Positions 55,573-64,000 of a DNA stretch of 64,000 nt are shown in pieces (positions within the stretch are counted from its first letter, which is position 1; every line of letters starts with the position of its first letter). Source of the DNA: Cladobotryum mycophilum (lineage: Eukaryota; Ascomycota; Sordariomycetes; Hypocreales; Hypocreaceae); the NCBI GenBank assembly GCA_036429605.1, contig CM071589.1, positions 62,001-126,000 on the forward strand. The letters run 5' to 3'. A model generated the notes under the pieces. The model had not been told where the DNA came from. It was given only the letters and a program-made list of their open reading frames with translations, and did no database searches. The translations under genes and the position numbers were made by a program.

Positions 55573-57556
55573 TTAGCCACGATCCCACCATGTTTCGATC
55601 AAAAGAAGTTCAAACAGACCATCAGTGCCCCAAGCATCCTTAGTAACATGTCCAGGTACTAGTTCCTGCCTGCGCATAACGCTGCGCACCTGGTGATGAT
55701 TCTGGTGGCTGTCAGGGGCAACATCCAGCGCAGGGTTTATGCACTCAGCACGAGGTAAAGGCATATACGCGAGGTCGTCCCGTTTCCGAGGAGGTGTGTT
55801 GAGCCTGTAAGCAGTATGGTTAGGCTCAACCCCAATGAAGTAATTTGAGACCGGGGGCAAGGGATTTCTGTCTACCTGTCGATTGCCTCTCTAGCTAGGG
55901 AAAAGGGCACATCTGCAATGTACATAAAGACGTCTCGTATGGGCGCTACGATAAAGTTGTCATCGTAGGTGAAGGGTCCCTTGTGCAAGTCAAAGCGGAC
56001 AATGCCGGTGTTGCCCAGATAAAGGCGTGACTTATCAGCGCGGCTTTGATTGACCACAACGGATGCGATCGCGGGAGCAACGACACCGGTGTAGATGTCC
56101 CCTTTCTCGCCAAATGGCACGCAGTTGATACACCATGTTTCTGGTGCACAGCCATAAACATCGCCTAGCTTGAGTCCCGCGCGGGTAGTGGTAATATCGC
56201 CAGTTATGTGAAGCCCATAAGGGTCGTCAAATGTGGCACTATCATTAGTGGAATGGTAGACAAATGTCTTGCGATTCCAATCAAGGTACCTGCGTGAGTA
56301 GACAAAGGGCGAAGTCGAGGAATTCAATGCCTTGCGTGAGGGGTTCAGGACACCGACGGGATTTCTAGGACCGCGAAACCCACTAGTAGATGAGTTGAAT
56401 CCGGACATGGATACCCAGCCAAGCGTCTCACAGTAGCAGCCAGACTCAATTGCGATGGAGCTCTCATCGTAGACGGCAAAATCACGAATGTGGGTGTGGC
56501 CGCCAAACACCTGGATCGGTGTCTTGCGATATTTGGGCTGTGCGCGAATGCCATCCCAAACCGTCTTCATCGTACTCACTGGGTCGCTGATGTTGACTGG
56601 ATTATGGCCGATGAGAATAAACATGTCAATGGGTTTATCCGTGTTCAATGCGTCAATAAACCATTGTTTCTGAATCATGTCCTTGGCAGGGATAACTTGA
56701 GAAATATTCGAGTTGACTAACAGCACCATTAGTAAATATGGAGGGGGAGGCTTATTGTACGTTGGCCTTACGGTTGAAGTCAAAGAGCACACCAAAGGCC
56801 ATAACCCGAAGGCCCATGGCTGTAGTGAAATAGCGATGGGTAGCACCGACGTATTCATATTGTCGTGATGTTTGATTGTATACTTTGACGTTGGACGTCA
56901 AGTACCTGTCCCCCCATTTGTGGGCGTATTGAGTGAACATTTGCAAGGCAACCTCAGTCACGTACAGTTCGTGATTACCTAAACTAGTTGATCAGTACAG
57001 TAGAGAGTCCGTAGATTCATCTGAGTCGTACCAATGGTAAGTAGATCAAAGTCAATTTCTTTAAATATGGGCATTGACTTGTCACCATCAGGATTGGTGG
57101 AGTCGGATAAGCCAGTGCCATCGTGGAGGTCGCCAGTATCAATCATTAACATATCGACACCCATTTGGTTGGCTTTGTGCTTCATGTACTTTGCAAAGGA
57201 TGCAAAATCACCCCAATCAGCGCCGTAATTTTGCTCCTTGAGGTGACCCTCCAACCAGCCATGACTGTCCGTCTAGGGTAGTAGGGAGCAAATATCAACA
57301 CATGTCTGTCCCGGAAAAGGGCGCTCAATATCCATGGATGGCTTACAGTATGTAAAAAGTTGACCTGGCCCCATTCAAGCGGTCCCTTTGGCCCAGACAC
57401 CGCACCCGGAGCACCGGGCTGCATCCGCTTTACTTGTCGGACATGCTCAACTGCACTGGAGGGGCCGTAGCAGTTGCTGTTGTCGCCGCAGGCCAAGGCA
57501 AGGGGGACTAGAATAGCAAGTCTGCCCAAAATACTTAAATACTCTAATTTCGTCAT
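55573..57556 (-). CDS. Secreted calcineurin-like metallophosphoesterase (5'-nucleotidase-like), one frameshift near the C terminus
   Basis: Exons 57556-57347, 57272-57032, 56978-56772 and from 56716 down join in frame through three GT-AG introns. The ATG at 57556 gives a signal peptide (YLSILGRLAILVPLALA). Metal-binding motifs are in order: HTTDSHGW (formed across intron 1), DTGDLHDG, GNHE (formed across intron 2), GHNP and GGHTHIRD. These are the five landmarks of two-metal calcineurin-type phosphoesterases. The protein should hydrolyse phosphate esters outside the cell or in the wall. At about 55875 the frame stops after AREAIDR. Reading one base back continues as VDRNPLPPVSNYF for about 95 more residues, suggesting a one-base loss in a G run. 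The catalytic domain is complete either way. Confidence 0.82.
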
Positions 57557-58569
57557 TGTCGCCAGCTTTATGGCTTTGGGGGACGAAATTTGCAGTATCA
57601 CACTGACAATAACTCAGGAGTTGGTGAAGAAAACTGGTTACGTTATAAGAAGAGAGCTGGGAATATATAGAGACTAGGAGTCGGTATGAACAAAGCTCCC
57701 CGTAGTTCTCACGCCGAGACAAAGCGCATCACGGCCTTGGAAGTTGGCCACTTAGAATCTACAAGTACATTGAGTGATTGGAGTGATAGAAACCGATGCA
57801 GGTGAAGGAATGATCATCATCGCAGGCGGCGAGGTAATATGTCTTGGAGGTCTTGGCCATTGTTCGTAATACTGCATGCGGGGTTATGAAACATTGGCCG
57901 TATAAGTGTGCTCAGGCAGCCACATACACACTCCAAAGGCCAATGAGAGATCAATGAAAGAGTCAGAATAACCAGGGTGCAAGAGTGTGCTACCATGAGT
58001 GTTATTGAAGTCAAAGAAATTATGGTATGCAGCGTAAGAGGTTCTGTAAATGAAGAAGAAAGACCTAACTCTCGGTAAAGATTATAGTAATCGCGGACTG
58101 TCTTGAATCCCAGTAAGGCGACTACTCTTGAGATAAAGCACAGCAATTGAGGCCAACAGCGATGGAATTGGTAATGTACGTACTTGTACTCTGTAGATGC
58201 AAGTGCATTGTCTCAGTTGATGCTACAAAAGCAAAACTTTTATTCTGTCTTATGCATTTACGACGCTGGATAGTAAGCCAAGTGATTTCCCCTGTTGGGT
58301 TGGTTAGGTTTCAGAACAAGTGGAGGTTGGTGTTCTCACCGCCATGAGTTCTCCATACTCCGTCATATTATTGTATTGGTAGCTGATAAATTACTGTTCT
58401 GCCTTAGAAAATGCCTTTCCACCCCCTCATTTAAAAATTAGGGTTGCAACGCCTTTTTGCTTGTTCGGCAGATAATACTACATACAGTACAGTACGGAGT
58501 AGTGGTGAGGATCGTTCCATGTCAGTCAAACAACTCTATAAACTTATCCCAGCCTCGTCGCTAATGGTT
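57557..58569. other. Intergenic
   Basis: About 1 kb without a supported gene; the phosphoesterase promoter should lie in the first few hundred bases. Confidence 0.4.
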
Positions 58570-58571
58570 TA

Positions 58572-61373
58572 CCCGTAGGCAACCCCTGCGGGGGCCAACT
58601 AAGGGCCTCACCCCTTAGTTGGGCACAAAATTCTGGGACAGTCACAAAATTCCGGGACAGCCGGATCAGTGCATTTTGCCCTCTATTTCCTACCAAATCG
58701 TTATATCTACATTTTCTTAATGTCTAGATAGATTTTTTTATATGAAAATAAAGATAATAAGGTGTATGACATAATTGAAGCTATCATAAGTGTAGAATAT
58801 ATGCAGAAATGATTACTTTTAGTGTTGAAGTTGCATAACACCAAAAGCCTGATTTATTGCTATTCCTCTCCCCCCTACGCCTTGATGAGTGTTATATATT
58901 AATTCCGATCGCTGTGTGCGTAGACTTTCTGTGATATGCATTTTGAAGCTTTTGACGATGCGGCACGGCGTAGAAGGTGGTGATACTGGCGGCGATGAAG
59001 GTGGTGATGTAGCTTGAGGCAGTGGAGGAAGCTCTTGCTCGTCAACGGTATCAAAAATCGTATCAAATTGTGTTTCTTCGAGTGTGTTATCTTGAAGCTC
59101 GAGATCTTCATATTCTTCGAAAATATCAGGGTTTGAAGAACCATACGAAGGCTCATCTTCTTGCTCATTCTCGCGAGTTGTGATAATATTCGCAGAGGTA
59201 TCGCTGGGAGGGAAATTAAATGCAATCAAAGGTCGAGGGGCTCGTGATGCCTCATTAATAGCTTCCTGAAGATGTGGATTGCGGTCAATATCAAAAAAAT
59301 ACTTCTCTTGCTTGAGGAGATATTGGAATTCCTTATTTCGGGTCTCAATCTCGAGATAGGCCTTATATTTTCCAGTATGCTTAAGCCACTGCTGATAGTT
59401 CAAGGTCTTTATTCTCCCATCGATCTCTTGCTTCTTATTCTGCTGATACTCAAGCTTGAGCGCCTTCAAGTCATCCATAACGAACTTCTTCATCGCGGCA
59501 AGATGACGGCGATGTGCAGCTTCTGCCTCAAGTTGCGCAGACTTGGCGGCTTGCTCGCGGATTCTCCCTAGGCTAACAGAATTGGTAAAAAACTCGCCTG
59601 AGGGCTTGATCATCCTACCCTTCTTTATACGGCTACTCATTCTCTCTAGCCGGTCGTGGCGATCCTCTATGAATTGCTTCAAATTTGACTCCATCACCGA
59701 TGCCTCTGCCATAACCTGACGAGCTATACGAAGTCCCTCTCGTGTTGGGGAGCTTAGAATATCGTGATATCGATGAGTCATACTCTCTATGGTATCGGCA
59801 GCGAGTTGAAAGCGAAATTCTTGGGGCAATAGCGAGGCATAGGCCGGATTTATTGCCTTTCTTTGCTTGCGTTGTTGCTTAAGGAGAGCGCGGATCGCTG
59901 GCTCGCTTGTGGGAGGATATATTCCTGATTTTTCGAAGCCTGATATGATATTGTGCTTTGTGAAGCCATTGTCGTATGTTCTTTTGAACGAGGTGAGAAA
60001 ATCAAGCCGTGAGAAGTTAAAAAATGAGCTCTGTAGCATTGATCTAATGACTTTCTGTTGAGAATTCTTCAGCGGCTGAAAAACACCAACATCAAGAGGC
60101 TGAAGAATATGAGTAGAATGAGATGGAAATACCGCGACGACGATATCAAATTCTATACAATATTCGATAAATTCGAGGGTTGTGTGCCCTGTGAAGCCGT
60201 CGATGATGAGAAGCCGAAAAATGCGCTCAAACCGTGGACGAGATCTTGGTTCTTTTTCCTCCCGGGTCATAGGGTCTCTCTTCCACTCATCACAGCCAAA
60301 CCACTCAATGAATGACTTCCCAGTCTTCTGTGCCTTTGCTGACTTCTCCCACGAATAGCGATTAAAAAAATGAAGCCATTCGAATGTTATCTCGCTGTTG
60401 CTGAAGCCTGTATCTGTACGGCAGAAGCGAAGATCATCCTCGCCCTCCATCTCTGCCCAACTCTCGGTTGGGTAGACTTGGAATATCAGCCAAGGAATCA
60501 TCGCATCTCCTACGGCATTGACTGTGCCTATGAGAGTGCAAGACTCTCTGCTGCCCGGGTCTATGACCTTAGGGCGTTGATGACGGGTTGTACGGATCAC
60601 AACGACTTCAACACGCTCTCGTACACTTCCTATGCGAATACCACACTCATCCTCATTCCAACACTCTGAGGGGCCGATCCTATATTTCGACACTATGATC
60701 TCAAGCCTTTTGAAGAAGGTCTCGATGACTTTGATATCAGTATTCTCGAAGGCATAGCGGGCTTTCTCGACAGCCTTAACATGTGTGATCTTAAGGTGCG
60801 GATGGGCCTCAATCCATCGCCGATACCATATTCTTGATACTGGAGGTAGGCCAGGATCACGGCGGGCAAGGAGGGCATTTACTGCGCCCTCAACCTGAGC
60901 TTTAGTAGCAGGGAAGCCTCCCTGTTGCATCCAGCCCACATAAGCAACGAGAGCATCATCTTCAGCTTCATTTAGCAATAACGGCCGCCCAACTGGAGCG
61001 GGAATCTCTCCCTTGGTGAGTAGCTTGATCGCTCTGTCAACTTGAGACTTGCTGACCTTGTATCTCTCCGCAGACTTCCTTACAGAAAGAACCTGCGGCG
61101 TTGTAGTGCCCTGCCGACGAGACCTTCGAGAAATATTATCACGAGATTGAATAACGGCACGCGCGGCCTTCATTACTTTGGGGGAATAAACCATCGCGAA
61201 CGACACACAAACACGGTAATGAAACTCTAAGTGTGGGTTTTTACATACAAAAATGCGCTATTTGTGGTGGTGGGGTGAGTCCGGCTGTCCCGGAATTTTG
61301 TGACTGTCCCAGAATTTTGTGCCCAACTAAGGGGTGAGGCCCTTAGTTGGCCCCCGCAGGGGTTGCCTACGGG
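58572..61373 (-). mobile_element. Complete pogo/Fot1-type DNA transposon with long identical inverted repeats
   Basis: A 2802-bp element is flanked by the TA target duplication (58570-58571 and 61374-61375). Its inverted repeats start CCCGTAGGCAACCCCTGCGG and are identical over about 94 bp at the two ends. Each repeat contains a stem-forming CCAACTAAGG...CCTTAGTTGG and a tandem pair of CACAAAATTCYGGGACAG units. The transposase gene is intact. Identical ends and an open frame indicate recent transposition and no RIP. Confidence 0.95.
58819..61206 (-). CDS. pogo/Fot1-family transposase (DDD catalytic triad)
   Basis: An intact 795-residue protein. Residues about 35-65 form a helix-turn-helix (SVRKSAERYKVSKSQVDRAI). 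Residues about 80-150 match the CENP-B-type DNA-binding region (WMQQGGFPATKAQVEG, WYRRWIEAHP). The DDE core has ECWNEDECGI with D186, LLIIDGFTGH with D336, and HILQPLDVGVFQ with D372, giving 35 residues between the last two aspartates. A charged, helical region at about 480-680 and an acidic tail follow. It would cut and paste the surrounding element at TA sites in the nucleus. It may also mobilise non-autonomous copies with the same ends elsewhere in the genome. Confidence 0.95.
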   Translation of the reverse strand: MSFAMVYSPKVMKAARAVIQSRDNISRRSRRQGTTTPQVLSVRKSAERYKVSKSQVDRAIKLLTKGEIPAPVGRPLLLNEAEDDALVAYVGWMQQGGFPATKAQVEGAVNALLARRDPGLPPVSRIWYRRWIEAHPHLKITHVKAVEKARYAFENTDIKVIETFFKRLEIIVSKYRIGPSECWNEDECGIRIGSVRERVEVVVIRTTRHQRPKVIDPGSRESCTLIGTVNAVGDAMIPWLIFQVYPTESWAEMEGEDDLRFCRTDTGFSNSEITFEWLHFFNRYSWEKSAKAQKTGKSFIEWFGCDEWKRDPMTREEKEPRSRPRFERIFRLLIIDGFTGHTTLEFIEYCIEFDIVVAVFPSHSTHILQPLDVGVFQPLKNSQQKVIRSMLQSSFFNFSRLDFLTSFKRTYDNGFTKHNIISGFEKSGIYPPTSEPAIRALLKQQRKQRKAINPAYASLLPQEFRFQLAADTIESMTHRYHDILSSPTREGLRIARQVMAEASVMESNLKQFIEDRHDRLERMSSRIKKGRMIKPSGEFFTNSVSLGRIREQAAKSAQLEAEAAHRRHLAAMKKFVMDDLKALKLEYQQNKKQEIDGRIKTLNYQQWLKHTGKYKAYLEIETRNKEFQYLLKQEKYFFDIDRNPHLQEAINEASRAPRPLIAFNFPPSDTSANIITTRENEQEDEPSYGSSNPDIFEEYEDLELQDNTLEETQFDTIFDTVDEQELPPLPQATSPPSSPPVSPPSTPCRIVKSFKMHITESLRTQRSELIYNTHQGVGGRGIAINQAFGVMQLQH

Positions 61374-61375
61374 TA

Positions 61376-61870
61376 TACCAATTGGTTCGCCATAGCAGCA
61401 CAGTGGAAGAAGACACAGTGAACAAAGAAATGAACTTGTCTCAGCGTACTTGTTCTGGTTGTTGATACAAGTTCACACCTGGCAATATAACGAAGCCGTT
61501 TAAAGTCTGCAGAGAAAGGATGGTTATATATGCTTCTTGCTTGTCTTCTGTTAGCTTTAATTCATCCAATGCAATCGCAGCCATGCCAGAATGCAACCGA
61601 CGCCAGAGCAAGCTGCGCATTGAGATGGAAGATAGTAAGGCCCATCACACCATGGTGATTAGAGAGGGCACTACTACCAACGCTCGCAAAAGCTAGTTTT
61701 TAATATACTCATAGCGTCTACAGCTAACTCGCCTGATATCGACGGTTTCATCGTAAAATCTGCCGTAGTAACCCTACAGAGCTCACGTCTGGTTTCCCTG
61801 TTATATCTTTCGCCCCCTTTTATCAGCCAGAGTTCTTCTGAGCTGCTTTCCACTTTGGTAGGCAGACATT
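61376..61870. other. Intergenic, upstream of the Erg6-like pseudogene
   Basis: Nearly 500 bp without a gene; it presumably held the promoter of the decayed methyltransferase gene. Confidence 0.4.
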
Positions 61871-62732
61871 ATGGAGCCTGTATACCAAGAACATCTGAGA
61901 GGTGCGGCTTTTAGCAACGCCTTTCACGGAAACTCTGTCGCAGCAAACAGCGACATCACAGCTATGCGAAAGAAAGATCCCGAGGCATATCGGGCCGTGC
62001 GGTAGACGGGTACTTTAGGCGTTAAGATAATACCACGACACATGACGACCCGCAGAATACTAGACTGATACTATGACCTTGCTACAGACATTCTCGAGCA
62101 TGCCTGGGGCATGTCCTTTCATTTCTTTCGTATTTCACCTGGATAGTCACTCACCCATGCTACAATTCGGCATGCGCACCACCTTGCTCAAAAAGCCAGG
62201 CCACCGAAACGAACACAATGTCCTTGACGTAGGCTGTGGTACTGGAAGACCAGCTTATGAAGTTGCTTGCTTGACTAGTGCTAATATTGTTGGCCTCAGC
62301 AACAACGACTATCAGATTCAGCGGGGGAAACGGTATACTGCCACCAAAGGCTTTCACGATCCAGTTGCCTGTGAAAAGGGATGTTTTATTCAAATTCGTC
62401 TTGAGCCTAAATATTTCAATGCGTCTTATTCAATTGAAGGCACTTCCTACGCGTCAATCCTTGAAGGAGTTTACACCAAAAACTTCAAGACCCTTAAACC
62501 AGGAGGCATTGTCGTGGTCTATGAATTAATCATGAAAGACGCCTGTAACGATGGTGACTCAGAGCACCATGAGTTTCGCTATAGCATCGAGAAAATTATA
62601 GGAGTCATAGATATTCTCAAGACTTCGGACGAAATTACAGCTCTGAAGGCCGCAGGAAGCTTTCTTGATCCTTCTTCACCAAAATGTGCTTACTACGCCA
62701 TTGGATCGGCCTCACACTACTTGAATAAGTGA
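61871..62732 (+). pseudogene. Erg6-like sterol C24-methyltransferase relative, decayed
   Basis: The similarity runs from MEPVYQEHLRG at 61871 through YYDLATDILEHAWGMSFHFFR and HAHHLA to NVLDVGCGTGRPAYEVA (SAM motif I). It continues with IVGLSNNDYQI, an acidic-loop region and LKPGGIVVVYE, an order that matches Erg6. In-frame TAG and TGA codons near 62004, 62066 and 62140 could each come from C-to-T changes, and a one-base shift near the A5 run at about 62190 changes frame. Motif I and the C-terminal half are still open (62073-62732). Erg6 methylates sterol side chains at the ER or lipid droplets. This copy is probably dead, and is likely a diverged paralogue. Confidence 0.7.
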
Positions 62733-63445
62733 TGACAGAGGATATACAACTCCGTTACTTGGTACGCAGTATATAGAGGGGTGATTCATCCGGAAGTATT
62801 AAAATAACCAAGACGGATCAATGTATATCTGGTCAGCCGAAGTTTAGGGGGGACTTATAAGCGGTCCCAATCTTCAACTCCGTATGTAGAACTTAGACTT
62901 TAATACATCTCATTTATAACCTTATGGCCTTGACAAGAAAGACTCGGAGAAGGGATCACTAACTTGGCGTTAGGTCATTCCTCTGTTTCTATGGTACTAT
63001 AAATCTATGATTCTATTTTGACTAAAAAGGGAGATTATTCTCCCTCACAAAGACCTTGGGTAACCAGAAGAAGAAGCAGTTTTATGCCGTACATGCAGCC
63101 AGCTGATCAATCATTACCAGGCAATGAAATGATCTAGAGGTATGCCCTCCGCGGGATAAAACCAAGCATTAGCTGTATGTATCAATGTCAAGGCATAGCT
63201 TAGACGATCAAAGGTACTACATGGAGTGACATAATCACTCATATTGAGTCGTCAATTGCGCTGGCTATATTAGGAATACAAAAAGACTCGTCAATCAATC
63301 TACCCAATGCGCCGTATTGCTCATTCAACCCATCCGTAGTCATCCCTTCCATTCCACAACCCCGCATTCTGCCCACCCTGGTTGCTTCCTACTAGCTGCA
63401 TTGCTCCTACCTGGGTATCTGCATCGTCATCTTTTGATTCAACGA
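62733..63445. other. Intergenic between convergent genes
   Basis: No supported gene. Confidence 0.4.
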
Positions 63446-63838
63446 TTAGAGTCTCCCCTCTGTCCAACCACAAAGCCCCCACGCAGATATCAAGAAGCTG
63501 CATACCCAACGGAAGACGGCTTTACCCGGCATCCCCTCTTTCCAGCATATATAACCGTCCACAAGGCCAAGATAAGCACCAATGATAGACATGATGGTAT
63601 CGACCTCCGCCAGCTTGTTTTGGTGGTAGAAGACGAGCATCAACACGCCGAGAGTGGTGCTACGGGCTGAGCAGAGTACCATGACTGGATGTGCGGCAGG
63701 TGAATTAGCTATGCGCTCTGGCAAGCCAAACTCGAGCATTGCGTCGCGTGGCGACCAGAATGGCCATAGACCGCCGAAGGTTGTGGCCGAGGCGACAAAA
63801 AGTGGCGGGATATGTCGTACAACGAAGTGGTCTAGCAT
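63446..63838 (-). CDS. DUF4267-type small membrane protein
   Basis: An uninterrupted 130-residue frame. The sequence has the family pattern of fungal DUF4267 proteins: FGLPERIANS, PVMVLCSARSTTLG, FYHQNKLAEVDTI, GAYLGLVDGYICWKEGMPGKA and a final SAWGLCG. Four hydrophobic segments suggest an integral membrane protein. Function is unknown. The length matches the family and no lesion is seen. Confidence 0.8.
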   Translation of the reverse strand: MLDHFVVRHIPPLFVASATTFGGLWPFWSPRDAMLEFGLPERIANSPAAHPVMVLCSARSTTLGVLMLVFYHQNKLAEVDTIMSIIGAYLGLVDGYICWKEGMPGKAVFRWVCSFLISAWGLCGWTEGRL

Positions 63839-64000
63839 ATCGAAGCTGGGGATTGACCGATTGAGGAGAAATTTGGATTGTGACTTAATGCTAAGTGCGA
63901 ACTAGGGAAGAGAAGCAATGGGATTATGTATGCCTTATAAGGTCGTGAGCGACGCCCTACGCTTAATAGGGGAAATCCCGAAACAGCACTACAAAATTGT
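63839..64000. other. Upstream of the DUF4267 gene
   Basis: Short flank containing the probable promoter; nothing else seen before the window edge. Confidence 0.3.

Noticed and set aside
55860..55885. An 8-bp insertion or transposon excision footprint in the phosphoesterase gene
   Set aside because: GACAGGTAGACAG looks duplicated, but a single missing G restores a natural reading (DRVDRNPLPP), which is simpler.

Overview
The window looks like a piece of a filamentous ascomycete (Pezizomycotina) genome. The evidence is short GT-AG introns of about 50-90 bp with CTAAY-type branch sites, and families largely seen in these fungi: a HET-domain relic, a TOK1-type two-pore potassium channel, a KP4-like secreted protein, a TNT/NADase-type secreted protein and fungal NRPS domains. 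It also has Tad-type LINE and Fot1/pogo transposons, and long AT-rich deserts whose mutations look like RIP (repeat-induced C-to-T change). The species cannot be named from the sequence.

Layout. 1-3415: 5' part of an intact, unmutated Tad-clade LINE on the minus strand. 4017-5182: an intact three-exon class I terpene synthase standing alone. 5183-17750: AT-rich desert made largely of decayed transposons: a Fot1/pogo relic, a fold-back MITE sharing its ends, and nested solo LTRs of two families. One LTR carries a 412-bp tailed insertion and a clean 548-bp tRNA-headed SINE. 18254-21793: an unusual multidomain gene (methyltransferase-like, FAD oxidase, phosphomevalonate-kinase-like, adenine-phosphoribosyltransferase-like), frameshifted as sequenced. 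22220-23044: truncated REI1-like zinc-finger copy. 24007-30130: 3' part of a dead NRPS (minus strand), broken by a hAT element with a clear 8-bp target duplication and by several C-to-T stop codons. 30131-35150: a second AT desert.

35155-64000 is mostly ordinary gene-bearing DNA: a LINE fragment, a small glycine-rich protein, HET and GNAT relics, a serine carboxypeptidase ending in HDEL, a double-domain KP4-like gene, an F-box-like broken gene, a TOK1-like channel, a secreted TNT-domain protein, a small P-loop protein, and a secreted calcineurin-like phosphoesterase. A complete, apparently recent pogo/Fot1 transposon with about 94-bp terminal inverted repeats follows, then a decayed Erg6-like methyltransferase and a DUF4267 membrane protein.

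Two generations of mobile DNA coexist. One is old and saturated with C-to-T changes (Fot1 relic, MITE, LTRs, hAT). The other is clean and open-reading (LINE, SINE, pogo at 58.6-61.4 kb), implying arrival after, or escape from, RIP. The terpene synthase, the NRPS remnant and the fusion gene do not form an obvious working cluster: no P450, transporter or regulator is visible beside them. Seven frameshifts in otherwise recognisable single-copy genes are all one-base losses, mostly in homopolymers, so sequencing error should be excluded before calling those genes dead.
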